Position numbers and translations under genes: made by a program. A model generated the notes under the pieces. That model was not told where the DNA came from. It ran no database searches and saw only the letters and a program-made list of their open reading frames with translations. 49,832 nucleotides of DNA from Clostridia bacterium (GTDB taxonomy: Bacteria > Bacillota > Clostridia > Christensenellales > CAG-138): contig JAUNCT010000016.1 in the NCBI GenBank assembly GCA_030526425.1, positions 1 through 49,832 of the forward strand. The letters are read 5' to 3'. This document shows, piece by piece, positions 1 through 6,437 of this stretch (positions are counted from its first letter, which is position 1; the number at the start of each line of letters is the position of its first letter).

Positions 1-87
1 TTGGGCTTTATCGATTGAGCTTTTTTACTGTCTACTTTTTCTTGACAAGTGCACTTCGGGAGTCCGTGCTCTTTGTTTTTTCCGCCC

Positions 88-660
88 TCACCCGATGACC
101 ACGCACTTGTCGTAGACCAAGCGGTTGCCGATCATAAAGGCGTACAGCGCGGCGATCGCTTGCCGCACCTCGTCATCCGTCGCGGGACGCCCGTCCGCCA
201 GCAGGCTGTTGCAAAACGGCACGCCGAACATGCGCGTTTTCACCCCCGTCGGCACGGCGCCGTTGCGTGCGTAAAAGGCGTTGCGGCGGGCGCACTGCGC
301 CTTCTCCGCCGCCGTTTCCATGAGGTCGATGTCCTCGGTCTCGATGATCATGGGGCGGTCGCCCGCAAAGTCGCGGCAAACCTTCAGCAGCTTTGCGCCG
401 ATACCGCCGGAGCGCGCATCCTCCCGCACGGCAAGGTAGTCAAGCAGCAGGAGATCGGTCTCGGGGCAACCCGTCACCGCGGCGATGCCCACCGTGCCCG
501 TTTCGTCCGCCAGGGTCAAAAAGCGGTAGTGCCCCGTTTGCATCATGCGGCGGATGGCAAAATACGGCTTGCGCTCGGCAGCGGGAAAGTACGGCACGAG
601 GAACGCGTCGTACAGTTCTTTCAGTTCGGAGACGGTCGCCTCCCGGGTCTCGTATGGCAT
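88..660 (-). CDS. GNAT family N-acetyltransferase
   Basis: A 190-residue protein with the GNAT fold pattern. The central stretch around residues 72-95 (LLLLDYLAVREDARSGGIG) matches the beta4/alpha3 acetyl-CoA binding region, with a degenerate R/Q-x-x-G-x-G/A loop. The ATG at 660 is preceded by a purine-rich AAGGGGGG box. It is transcribed alone from a promoter that diverges from the DUF1643 gene. The acyl acceptor cannot be told from sequence. The family is clear and the substrate is unknown. Confidence 0.85.
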   Translation of the reverse strand: MPYETREATVSELKELYDAFLVPYFPAAERKPYFAIRRMMQTGHYRFLTLADETGTVGIAAVTGCPETDLLLLDYLAVREDARSGGIGAKLLKVCRDFAGDRPMIIETEDIDLMETAAEKAQCARRNAFYARNGAVPTGVKTRMFGVPFCNSLLADGRPATDDEVRQAIAALYAFMIGNRLVYDKCVVIG

Positions 661-710
661 GGGTGTCCCCCCCTTGGTCCGTTGTTGTCACGCGCGGGGC
701 GTGTCCGTCC

Positions 711-739
711 ATTATAGCAAACGGATGCGTTTCCGACAA
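711..739 (-). promoter_or_regulatory. Sigma-70-type promoter of the GNAT gene
   Basis: On the minus strand, TTGTCG (734-739) lies 17 nt from TATAAT (711-716), about 50 nt upstream of the GNAT start. Its -35 region overlaps that of the plus-strand promoter for the DUF1643 gene, so the two transcripts diverge from one short region. Confidence 0.6.
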
Positions 740-760
740 ACCGCCCCGCTGTGGTATACT
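731..760 (+). promoter_or_regulatory. Promoter of the DUF1643 gene
   Basis: An extended -10 element, TGG followed by TATACT (755-760), with a weak -35 (TTCCGA, 731-736) at 18-nt spacing. It overlaps the divergent GNAT promoter. Confidence 0.5.
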
Positions 761-823
761 GGTGTCGGCGGGCACGCGCCCGCGAAAACGAACGGCGGCC
801 CCCCGCCGGAAGGAGGCACCCCC

Positions 824-1435
824 ATGGGTCACATCCCGCAAGGCGAATCCACCGCCATCGACATCCTCACCTTCGATGAGGCGCGCGCCCGCAGCGAGCG
901 CGAAGCGGCTTACGACACGGAAAAATGGATGTACTACCCCTCGTTCTATTCCGAATACCGTTACGTGCTGGGCACCAAGGGCAGGCGCCCGCTCATCTGC
1001 ATCGGCATCAATCCCTCGACGGCGGAGCCCGGGCGGCTCGACAACACGGTGAAGACCGTCGAGCGGCTCGCCGCGCAGAACGGATACGACTCGTTCATCA
1101 TGTTCAACGTGTACGCCCAGCGCGCGACCAAGCCCGATGATATGGACAAGGTCTTCAACGAGGCGCTGCACCGCGAGAACATGAACGCCTTCCGCTTCAT
1201 CCTCTCGGGCGCGGAGGGTCAGCCGCACATCTGGGCAGCGTGGGGGACGATCGTCGAAAAGCGCCCCTACCTCAAGACCTGCCTCAAAGACATGCTCGCC
1301 ATCGGCGAGGAATACGGTGCGCTCTGGCTGAAGACCGGCAAGGTCTCGAAAGCCGGGCACCCGCACCACCCGCTGTATTTGCCGAACGGCTCGGTGTTCG
1401 AGCCCTTCGACATCGGCGCATACCTTTCAAAATAA
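824..1435 (+). CDS. DUF1643 domain protein
   Basis: The 203-residue protein has DUF1643 family hallmarks: an early RPLICIGINPSTA block, a middle FIMFNVYAQRAT block, an IWAAWG block, and a C-terminal GHPHHPLYLP block. The ATG at 824 was chosen because AAGGAGG sits just upstream; the reading frame is open further 5' but has no better start. DUF1643 proteins are small and soluble with no assigned biochemical role. The gene stands alone and is closed by a stem-loop at 1439-1474. Confidence 0.88.
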   Translation: MGHIPQGESTAIDILTFDEARARSEREAAYDTEKWMYYPSFYSEYRYVLGTKGRRPLICIGINPSTAEPGRLDNTVKTVERLAAQNGYDSFIMFNVYAQRATKPDDMDKVFNEALHRENMNAFRFILSGAEGQPHIWAAWGTIVEKRPYLKTCLKDMLAIGEEYGALWLKTGKVSKAGHPHHPLYLPNGSVFEPFDIGAYLSK

Positions 1436-1438
1436 AGC

Positions 1439-1474
1439 AAGACCCGCCGCGGCACGAGCCGGAGCGGGTCTTTT
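1439..1474 (+). terminator. Rho-independent terminator after the DUF1643 gene
   Basis: The inverted repeat AAGACCCGC / GCGGGTCTT is followed by TTTT. It lies between convergent genes and may also weakly stop the minus-strand ATPase transcript. Confidence 0.75.
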
Positions 1475-1482
1475 GTCGTTCG

Positions 1483-4083
1483 TTATTTCTCCTTGCGGGG
1501 CATCAGCGCCTTGCGGAGCATATCGAGCGGGATCACGCAGAACGCCAGCGCGAAGCAGATGAGCCAGCTCTTCGGCGACAGCGCCTCGACACTGAGCGCC
1601 CGCCCGCCGAAGGTGACGAACACGAACTGCAGCGCGAAGATCGCGCCCATCACTGCGAGGAAGCTCCTGTTGCGCCCGATGCCGCTCAGCACGTTCACAT
1701 GCGCCGTGCGGGCGTTGAAGCCGTTGCAGGTGATCGCCATCATGAAGGTTGCGAACAGGGCGGACTTGAGGTAGGTGACGTCCACCGCGCCGAACAGGTT
1801 TTGCACCGCGGGCACGAAGCGGATGGAAAGGCACACGGCGGTGACATACAGCGCGCCGAGCACGATCCCCGCGAGCATCTCACCCGTGACGATGCTTTCC
1901 CCGCGCGGGATGGGCTTTGCCCGCATGTACTCCTTGAGCGGCGGCTCGGACCCGAAGGCGATCGCCGCGAGGGTGTCCATCGCGAGGTTGATGAGCAGCA
2001 GCTGCACGACCGTGAGCATCACGTTCTCGCCGAGCATGGGCCCGAGGAAGCACGTGAGCACCGCCGCCACATTGACCGTGAGCTGGAAGACGAGGAACTT
2101 GCGGATGCTTTGGAACATCGTGCGGCCGTAGAGGATCGCCTTTTCGATGGAAGCGAAGTTGTCGTCGAGGATGGTGATATCGCCCGCCTCCTTCGCGACC
2201 TCCGTGCCGGAGCCCATCGCGAAGCCGACGTCCGCCTTCTTCAGGGCGGGGCTGTCGTTCACGCCGTCGCCCGTCATGCCGACCACGTAATCGAGCTCCT
2301 GCGCGCACCGCACGAGGCGGCTCTTGTCCGTCGGCAGCGCGCGGGAAACGACCTTCAGGTGCGGCAGCAGCTTCTTCAGCTCTTCGTCGCTCTTTTCGGC
2401 GAGCTCCGCGCTCGTGAGCGCGATGTCCGTCGGCGCGGTCAGCAGCCCCGCCTCCTTCGCGATGGCGACGGCGGTCTCCTTGCGGTCACCCGTGACCATC
2501 ACGACTTGGATGCCCGCGTTCTGCACCTCGCGGATGGCGTCCGCCGCCTCCTTGCGCACGTTGTCGCGGATGGAGATGACGCACAGCAGCGTGAGCCCAT
2601 CCTCCGCGTCCGTTCCGTCCTTCTTCGCCACGGCGATGAGGCGCATTGAGCGCCCCGCCTGCCCGTCACTGTAAGCGGTGAGGTAGTTCTTTTCGGTGAG
2701 CTCGCGCACATTGCCCTCGGCGTCGACATAGTGCGAGCAGCGGTCGATGATGCGCTCCGCCGCGCCCTTGATATAGGTCACGGCTTTGCCGCCGCGCTCG
2801 AGCGTGAGGGTGGAGCACTTTTTGTTGGAATCGAACGCGTTGAAGTCCTTCACATCCGCGCGGCTCAGCGCGTCGGTCGCCTTCGCATCGATGAGGAAAC
2901 CCATCAGCGCGCGGTCGGTGCTGTTGCCGCCGAGCACGTTCCCGTCCGAAGCGACGGCACTGTTGTTCACGCCGATGCCGGTCACGATCTCCGCCGCGAG
3001 CGCGGGCGCCACCTCATGCAGCGCCGTGAAGGTGCGCACATCGCCCGTCGCCATCTCGACGACCGTGAGACGCCCCTCGGTGATGGTGCCCGTTTTGTCG
3101 GTGAACAGCAGGCTCAGCGAGCCCGCGGTCTCGAGCCCGTTGATCTTCCGCACGAGCACGTTGTCCTTCGCCATCTTCAGGCTCTGCAGCGACAGCAGGA
3201 TCGACGTCAGCATCGGCAGCCCCTCGGGCACCGCGCACACGATGATCGTCACCGCGACGGTCACGGCGTCGAGCAGCAGGCGCACCCAGCCGACCGCATC
3301 CGCGGGCAGGGAGCCCGTGAGCACCGTTTTCAGCAGGATGCCCGCCAGAATCGCGAACGCGCCGAGGTAGCCCAGCTTCGAGATCTGCTTTGCGAGCTTT
3401 GCCAGCTTGACCTGCAGGGGCGTTTGGCGCGTTTCCTCCTGCACCTCGAGCGCGAGCGCGCCGAACAGCGTGGCGTCACCCACGACCTTGACTTCGAGCA
3501 CGCCCTCGCCGCCGCAAACGACCGTGCCGCGGTAAGCGTAGTGGCGGTTCAGCAGGTCTTTCACTTCATAGGTCTCGCCTGCGGCGCAGGGCACCTTCTC
3601 CGCCTCTTCCGTTTCGCCGTTCAGCGCCGCCTGGTCGACCTTCAGCGCGCCCTCGACGACCTCGCCGTCCGCGGGGATCTTGTCGCCCGCCTGCAAAAAC
3701 ACGAGGTCCCCGGTGACGACCTCCGAAACGTGCAGCTCGGTGAGCTTGCCGTCGCGGTAGACCTTTGCGGTCTGCTTCGCCTCCTCTTCCTCCTTGAGGG
3801 CGGAGGCCTTGTTCTCCTGCTTGTACTCGCTCACGGAGGAGACGCCGTTCGCCACGAGGATGGCGACCAGCACGCCCGCGGGCTCGAACCACTCCGCCTG
3901 CCCCATCAGGAACAGCACGACCTGCACCGCGAGCGCGACGAGCAAAATGACGATCATCGGGTCGCGGAAGCCCAGAAGGATCTTTTTCCAAAGCGGGTCC
4001 GGCGGGATCTGCGTCAGGGTGTTCGCGCCCAATTTTCTGCGGCTCTCTTCCGCCTGTTGTGTTGTCAAACCTTTGTTGTTCAT
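1483..4083 (-). CDS. Ca2+-translocating P-type ATPase (PMCA/SERCA-like)
   Basis: The 866-residue membrane ATPase pumps divalent cation, most likely Ca2+, out of the cell. Motifs appear in order: a PxxxW-type N-terminal cation ATPase segment, an A-domain loop with LNGETE near 155-160, VPEGLP (285-290) in the ion-binding helix 4, the phosphorylated Asp in DKTGT (D329), the hinge TGDGVND, and NLAMDTLAAIAFGSEPP in helix 6. The N and D in NLAMD and the E in VPEGLP are the usual Ca2+ ligands of type II ATPases. Length is normal for bacterial PMCA-like pumps. It is divergent from a Ni/Co-type CDF exporter, but its own leader is only about 50 nt and has no visible riboswitch. Specificity for Ca2+ over Mn2+ is inferred. 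Confidence 0.93.
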   Translation of the reverse strand: MNNKGLTTQQAEESRRKLGANTLTQIPPDPLWKKILLGFRDPMIVILLVALAVQVVLFLMGQAEWFEPAGVLVAILVANGVSSVSEYKQENKASALKEEEEAKQTAKVYRDGKLTELHVSEVVTGDLVFLQAGDKIPADGEVVEGALKVDQAALNGETEEAEKVPCAAGETYEVKDLLNRHYAYRGTVVCGGEGVLEVKVVGDATLFGALALEVQEETRQTPLQVKLAKLAKQISKLGYLGAFAILAGILLKTVLTGSLPADAVGWVRLLLDAVTVAVTIIVCAVPEGLPMLTSILLSLQSLKMAKDNVLVRKINGLETAGSLSLLFTDKTGTITEGRLTVVEMATGDVRTFTALHEVAPALAAEIVTGIGVNNSAVASDGNVLGGNSTDRALMGFLIDAKATDALSRADVKDFNAFDSNKKCSTLTLERGGKAVTYIKGAAERIIDRCSHYVDAEGNVRELTEKNYLTAYSDGQAGRSMRLIAVAKKDGTDAEDGLTLLCVISIRDNVRKEAADAIREVQNAGIQVVMVTGDRKETAVAIAKEAGLLTAPTDIALTSAELAEKSDEELKKLLPHLKVVSRALPTDKSRLVRCAQELDYVVGMTGDGVNDSPALKKADVGFAMGSGTEVAKEAGDITILDDNFASIEKAILYGRTMFQSIRKFLVFQLTVNVAAVLTCFLGPMLGENVMLTVVQLLLINLAMDTLAAIAFGSEPPLKEYMRAKPIPRGESIVTGEMLAGIVLGALYVTAVCLSIRFVPAVQNLFGAVDVTYLKSALFATFMMAITCNGFNARTAHVNVLSGIGRNRSFLAVMGAIFALQFVFVTFGGRALSVEALSPKSWLICFALAFCVIPLDMLRKALMPRKEK

Positions 4084-4139
4084 GGCTTACCTCTCTTTGC
4101 AACGCCCGGGGGCGGTGGTTTTGGGTGGGATATCCGTAT

Positions 4140-4168
4140 ACTATAGGCGCGGCGGGCGAACTTGTCAA
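4140..4168 (-). promoter_or_regulatory. Promoter of the Ca2+ ATPase gene
   Basis: The minus strand has TTGACA (4163-4168), a 17-nt spacer and TATAGT (4140-4145), about 57 nt upstream of the start codon. It is near consensus. Confidence 0.8.
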
Positions 4169-4186
4169 ACCCCGCGCGGGTTTTTC

Positions 4187-4215
4187 TTGACAAACGCCCG
4201 GGTTTCGGATAGACT
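4187..4215 (+). promoter_or_regulatory. Promoter of the riboswitch-CDF transcript
   Basis: The plus strand has TTGACA (4187-4192), a 17-nt spacer and TAGACT (4210-4215). The predicted transcript starts near 4222, so the roughly 185-nt leader carries the whole NiCo aptamer. Confidence 0.8.
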
Positions 4216-4254
4216 CATGGAAATCTCTTACGAACGGACCCGCACAAGGGTCCC

Positions 4255-4330
4255 CGGCAACTGATCAGGCGGCGCGCCGCCGGGCCCGACGGGCAGCAGA
4301 ATTCCAACACATCTGCGGGACAGAACGCTT
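4255..4330 (+). ncRNA. NiCo riboswitch (Co2+/Ni2+ sensing, formerly czcD motif)
   Basis: The leader contains the conserved parts of the NiCo aptamer in order: CTGATCAGGC at 4261 (consensus CUGAgCAGGc), GCCGCCGGGC at 4277, GGGCAGCAGA at 4291, and TCTGCGGGACAG at 4312-4323, the most diagnostic block. CAGA and TCTG form the last helix. The family forms a four-way junction that binds Co2+ or Ni2+ cooperatively and usually controls cation diffusion facilitators, which is the gene directly downstream. P1 (near CAACTG/CAGAAC) is short here. I recognised it by eye against the known family, without a covariance search. Confidence 0.85.
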
Positions 4331-4371
4331 TTCCCCCGCGATGTGTTTTTCTTATCTTGAAAGCACATCGC
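4314..4371 (+). promoter_or_regulatory. Riboswitch expression platform: terminator and competing hairpin
   Basis: TGCGGG (4314-4319), part of the conserved aptamer block, can pair with CCCGCG (4335-4340) and is followed by a T run at 4346-4350. That terminator cannot coexist with the folded aptamer. GCGATGTG (4338-4345) also pairs perfectly with CACATCGC (4364-4371), a hairpin that would capture the terminator's 3' arm. This fits metal binding preventing termination, the known logic of the family. The pairing is seen; the switching is inferred. Confidence 0.6.
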
Positions 4372-4407
4372 AAAGAGAAATCCACTCCGAAGGAGCAACA
4401 TCCCCCC

Positions 4408-5274
4408 ATGAACAGAGATTCCGTCATCCGCCGGCTGACCCTGGTCAGCATTTTCGGCAACCTCATCCTCAGCGCGTTCAAGTTCCTCGCGGGCATCTTC
4501 GGCTGCTCGCAGGCGATGGTTTCCGACGCCGTGCACAGCATGTCCGACGTGCTCACGACCTTCATCGCCGCAGCGGGCGTGCGCATTTCCGGGCGCCGTG
4601 CCGATAAGGAGCACCCCTACGGGCATGAGCGCTTCGAGTGCATCGCATCCCTCCTTTTGTGCGTGATCCTCGCCGTCACCGGCGTGGAGATCGGGCTTTC
4701 GGGCATCCGCACCCTGCGCGGCGGCACCGCGAACATGACCGTGCCGACCCTGCTGCCGCTCATCGCGGCGGTCGTTTCCATCCTCGGCAAGGAGCTCATG
4801 TACCGCTACACCATCCACTGGGCGGACAAGATCGACTCCGCCGCCTTCCGCGCGGACGCATGGCACCACCGTTCGGATGCGCTGAGCTCCATCGGCTCGT
4901 TCGCGGGCATTCTCGCCGCGCGCCTCGGCTTCCCGTGGATGGACCCCATCGCCGCCATCGTCATCTGCCTGTTCATCCTCAAGGCTTCCTTCGACATCAT
5001 GAAGGAGGCGGTCAACGGCATGCTCGACACCGCCTGCGACCCCGCGACCGAACGGCATTTCGACGCCGTGATCGCGAACGAGCCGGGCGTCGTCCGCGTG
5101 GACGACCTGAAGACCCGCCGCTTCGGCAGCCGCGTTTACCTCGATGTGGAGATCGCCTGCGACGCCTCCCTCACGCTCACCGAAGCGCACGCCGTCGCCG
5201 AGCGCGTGCACGACCGCATCGAGCTGGAATTCCCCAACGTGAAGCACGTGATGGTGCACGTGAACCCCGCGTGA
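4408..5274 (+). CDS. Cation diffusion facilitator, probable Co2+/Ni2+/Zn2+ exporter
   Basis: The 288-residue CDF family antiporter has six predicted membrane helices and a C-terminal cytoplasmic metal-binding domain (about 200-288). The metal site in helix 2 reads H43-S-M-S-D47 and in helix 5 H153-H-R-S-D157, an HxxxD/HxxxD arrangement. ATG 4408 was chosen because AGGAG lies 12 nt upstream; an in-frame ATG at 4341 falls inside the riboswitch platform. The NiCo riboswitch argues that the physiological substrates include Co2+ and Ni2+, exported by H+ exchange when cytosolic metal rises. Confidence 0.92.
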   Translation: MNRDSVIRRLTLVSIFGNLILSAFKFLAGIFGCSQAMVSDAVHSMSDVLTTFIAAAGVRISGRRADKEHPYGHERFECIASLLLCVILAVTGVEIGLSGIRTLRGGTANMTVPTLLPLIAAVVSILGKELMYRYTIHWADKIDSAAFRADAWHHRSDALSSIGSFAGILAARLGFPWMDPIAAIVICLFILKASFDIMKEAVNGMLDTACDPATERHFDAVIANEPGVVRVDDLKTRRFGSRVYLDVEIACDASLTLTEAHAVAERVHDRIELEFPNVKHVMVHVNPA

Positions 5275-5330
5275 CGCGTTGCCGCGGTCGATTGAAAATC
5301 ATACGTTATTTATTAATATCGGAAATGAAT

Positions 5331-5422
5331 GTTGCACCCAACGTATGAAGCCTCCCTCAAGAGGGCGGTGTCCCGATGCGCAGTAGGCGCATCGGGACGG
5401 AAGGAGTTCTCTCCCACGCAAC
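5331..5422. repeat. REP/MITE-like palindromic element
   Basis: A non-coding element bounded by GTTGC (5331-5335) and GCAAC (5418-5422). It holds two hairpins: CCTCCCTC/GAGGGCGG near 5351-5369 and CCCGATGCG/CGCATCGGG at about 5372-5396, then GACGGAAGGAGTTC. This CCTCCCTC...GGAAGGAGTTC organisation resembles interspersed repeats I know from many gut Clostridia. Only one copy is in the window, so its repeat status rests on that recollection. Confidence 0.5.
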
Positions 5423-5427
5423 ACACA

Positions 5428-5458
5428 AAAACGGAGCCCCGCAAAAGGGCTCCGTTTT
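5428..5458. terminator. Bidirectional terminator within a 49-nt duplicated segment
   Basis: AAAACGGAGCCC / GGGCTCCGTTTT forms a 12-bp stem with a 7-nt loop, followed by TTTT on either strand. The segment 5428-5476 is repeated exactly at 6206-6254. It lies between the CDF and DUF2442 genes, which converge. Confidence 0.8.
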
Positions 5459-5480
5459 GTTATGGGGCAAGTGCCGATCG

Positions 5481-5572
5481 GTGAGATTCAGAGTTTTCAT
5501 TCGGTGAGATTCGCGATTTTCAACCCGTGAGATTCGGAATTTTCATTCTGTGAGATTTCGGGAATGCCTCTG
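5481..5572. repeat. Tandem array 1 of 23-bp repeats
   Basis: Four degenerate units start with GTGAGATT at 5481, 5504, 5527 and 5550, spaced exactly 23 bp. The units share TTTTCA near their ends. There are no unique spacers, so it is not CRISPR. The array directly follows the 49-nt duplicated terminator segment. Confidence 0.85.
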
Positions 5573-5626
5573 CCCACCGCAGGCGGCTCCACTTGGAGAC
5601 GATGGAGTTGGGGTTCGACCTTTTCC

Positions 5627-5875
5627 TCACACCGCAGGCACGCTGTTGTGGTACAGCTCATCGGGGCACAGGTCCTGCCCGTCCGGCCATTCCACGGTGT
5701 ACCCGTTGGCAAACGCCATGTTGAAATACGCCTCGTCCGCAAGGGCGGAATACCACTCGCCCCGGATGTACGGCGTGACATCGAAGCGCTTCACCTCGCC
5801 GTTGTCGAAGGTCAGCCGCAGCGAATGGTTTTGTTCCGCGCGCACGGCGGTCACGGTCGGTCGCAGCATATACAT
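5627..5875 (-). CDS. DUF2442 domain protein
   Basis: The 82-residue protein matches DUF2442: a beta-hairpin with LRLTFDNGEVKRFDVTPYI near 20-38, an aromatic and acidic middle, and the signature VEWPDGQDLCPDELYHNS near the C terminus. DUF2442 genes are commonly paired with DUF4160 genes, as here: DUF4160 ends 6 bp upstream. Such pairs are often found in accessory regions and have been suggested to be toxin-antitoxin-like, but the function is not established. This copy looks intact while its partner is broken. Confidence 0.85.
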   Translation of the reverse strand: MYMLRPTVTAVRAEQNHSLRLTFDNGEVKRFDVTPYIRGEWYSALADEAYFNMAFANGYTVEWPDGQDLCPDELYHNSVPAV

Positions 5876-5881
5876 CCCTCC

Positions 5882-6148
5882 TCAACGCAACGGGTCGATT
5901 TTGAAATACCCGTCGCCGTTACTCAAAAGTTTCCAGTTGGCTTGCAAATCTTCTTCGTGAATCGTCATCCACGCCTGAATCAGTTTCAGCTTCGGCGGGG
6001 GTACAGAACCTTCCAAGATTTCCCCATCCAACGCAATGACGATTTCATCGTCTCCGTAAATACAATGAACGTGAGGCTTGTGATGTTTCCCTCCTCGTTA
6101 ACTCTGCATCCGGACGATGATTCCGTAAAACAAACTGAGTGTCGGCAT
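5882..6148 (-). pseudogene. DUF4160 gene interrupted by an in-frame stop
   Basis: Read from ATG at 6148 (GGAGG upstream), the frame gives MPTLSLFYGIIVRMQS, then TAA at 6098-6100 (codon 17), then continues in the same frame through GGKHHKPHVHCIYGDDE and the rest of a full DUF4160 domain to TGA at 5882-5884. The total is 89 codons, a normal length for the family. The conserved HxPHxH-type motif (HHKPHVH) is downstream of the stop. A substitution, or two compensating indels around the AGTTAACGAGG stretch, would explain it. Restart at an internal codon or readthrough is possible but unsupported. Confidence 0.8.
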
Positions 6149-6205
6149 ACCCGTTCCTCCGCTTTCTTGCTGGTTTCAGTATATCACAAACCCATGCGGC
6201 AATAC

Positions 6206-6236
6206 AAAACGGAGCCCCGCAAAAGGGCTCCGTTTT
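6206..6236. terminator. Bidirectional terminator, second copy of the 49-nt duplicated segment
   Basis: The AAAACGGAGCCC / GGGCTCCGTTTT stem-loop matches 5428-5458 base for base, and identity extends to 6254. It is upstream of the DUF4160 start and downstream of the DUF6273 gene. Confidence 0.75.
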
Positions 6237-6258
6237 GTTATGGGGCAAGTGCCGTTCT

Positions 6259-6327
6259 GTGAGATTTCGAATTTTCAACCTGTGAGATTTTGTGTTTTCA
6301 TTCGGTGAGATTTTGAAAAATGCCGAA
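6259..6327. repeat. Tandem array 2 of 23-bp repeats
   Basis: Three units start with GTGAGATT at 6259, 6282 and 6305, again at exactly 23-bp spacing. They match array 1 in the GTGAGATT and TTTTCA positions. Like array 1, it follows a copy of the 49-nt terminator segment. Confidence 0.85.
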
Positions 6328-6349
6328 CCGGAGCGTCCACAGTAATACA

Positions 6350-6377
6350 AAACGGAGCCCCACGAAGGGCTCCGTTT
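6350..6377 (-). terminator. Terminator of the DUF6273 operon
   Basis: AAACGGAGCCC / GGGCTCCGTTT is an 11-bp stem with a 6-nt loop and A/T flanks. It is a third, slightly diverged version of the terminator in the flanking duplicated segments. It lies 60 nt past the stop of the 1302-residue gene. Confidence 0.75.
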
Positions 6378-6437
6378 CGTTGTCTTACCGCCCGCCTGCG
6401 GCGGAAACGTTACTTTTCGCTTTCGAATGGTTCAAGG

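Noticed and set aside
1..87. Possible promoter or gene end at the window start
   Set aside because: Only a TTGACA-like hexamer near 43 with no matching -10 or ORF; nothing supportable.
1240..4146. Long plus-strand reading frames opposite the Ca2+ ATPase gene
   Set aside because: They are antisense to a well-supported ATPase, rich in Arg/His/Ala, with no motifs or ribosome binding sites; typical of GC-rich shadow frames.
5481..6327. CRISPR array
   Set aside because: The repeats are 23 bp end to end with no unique spacers, and there are no cas genes.
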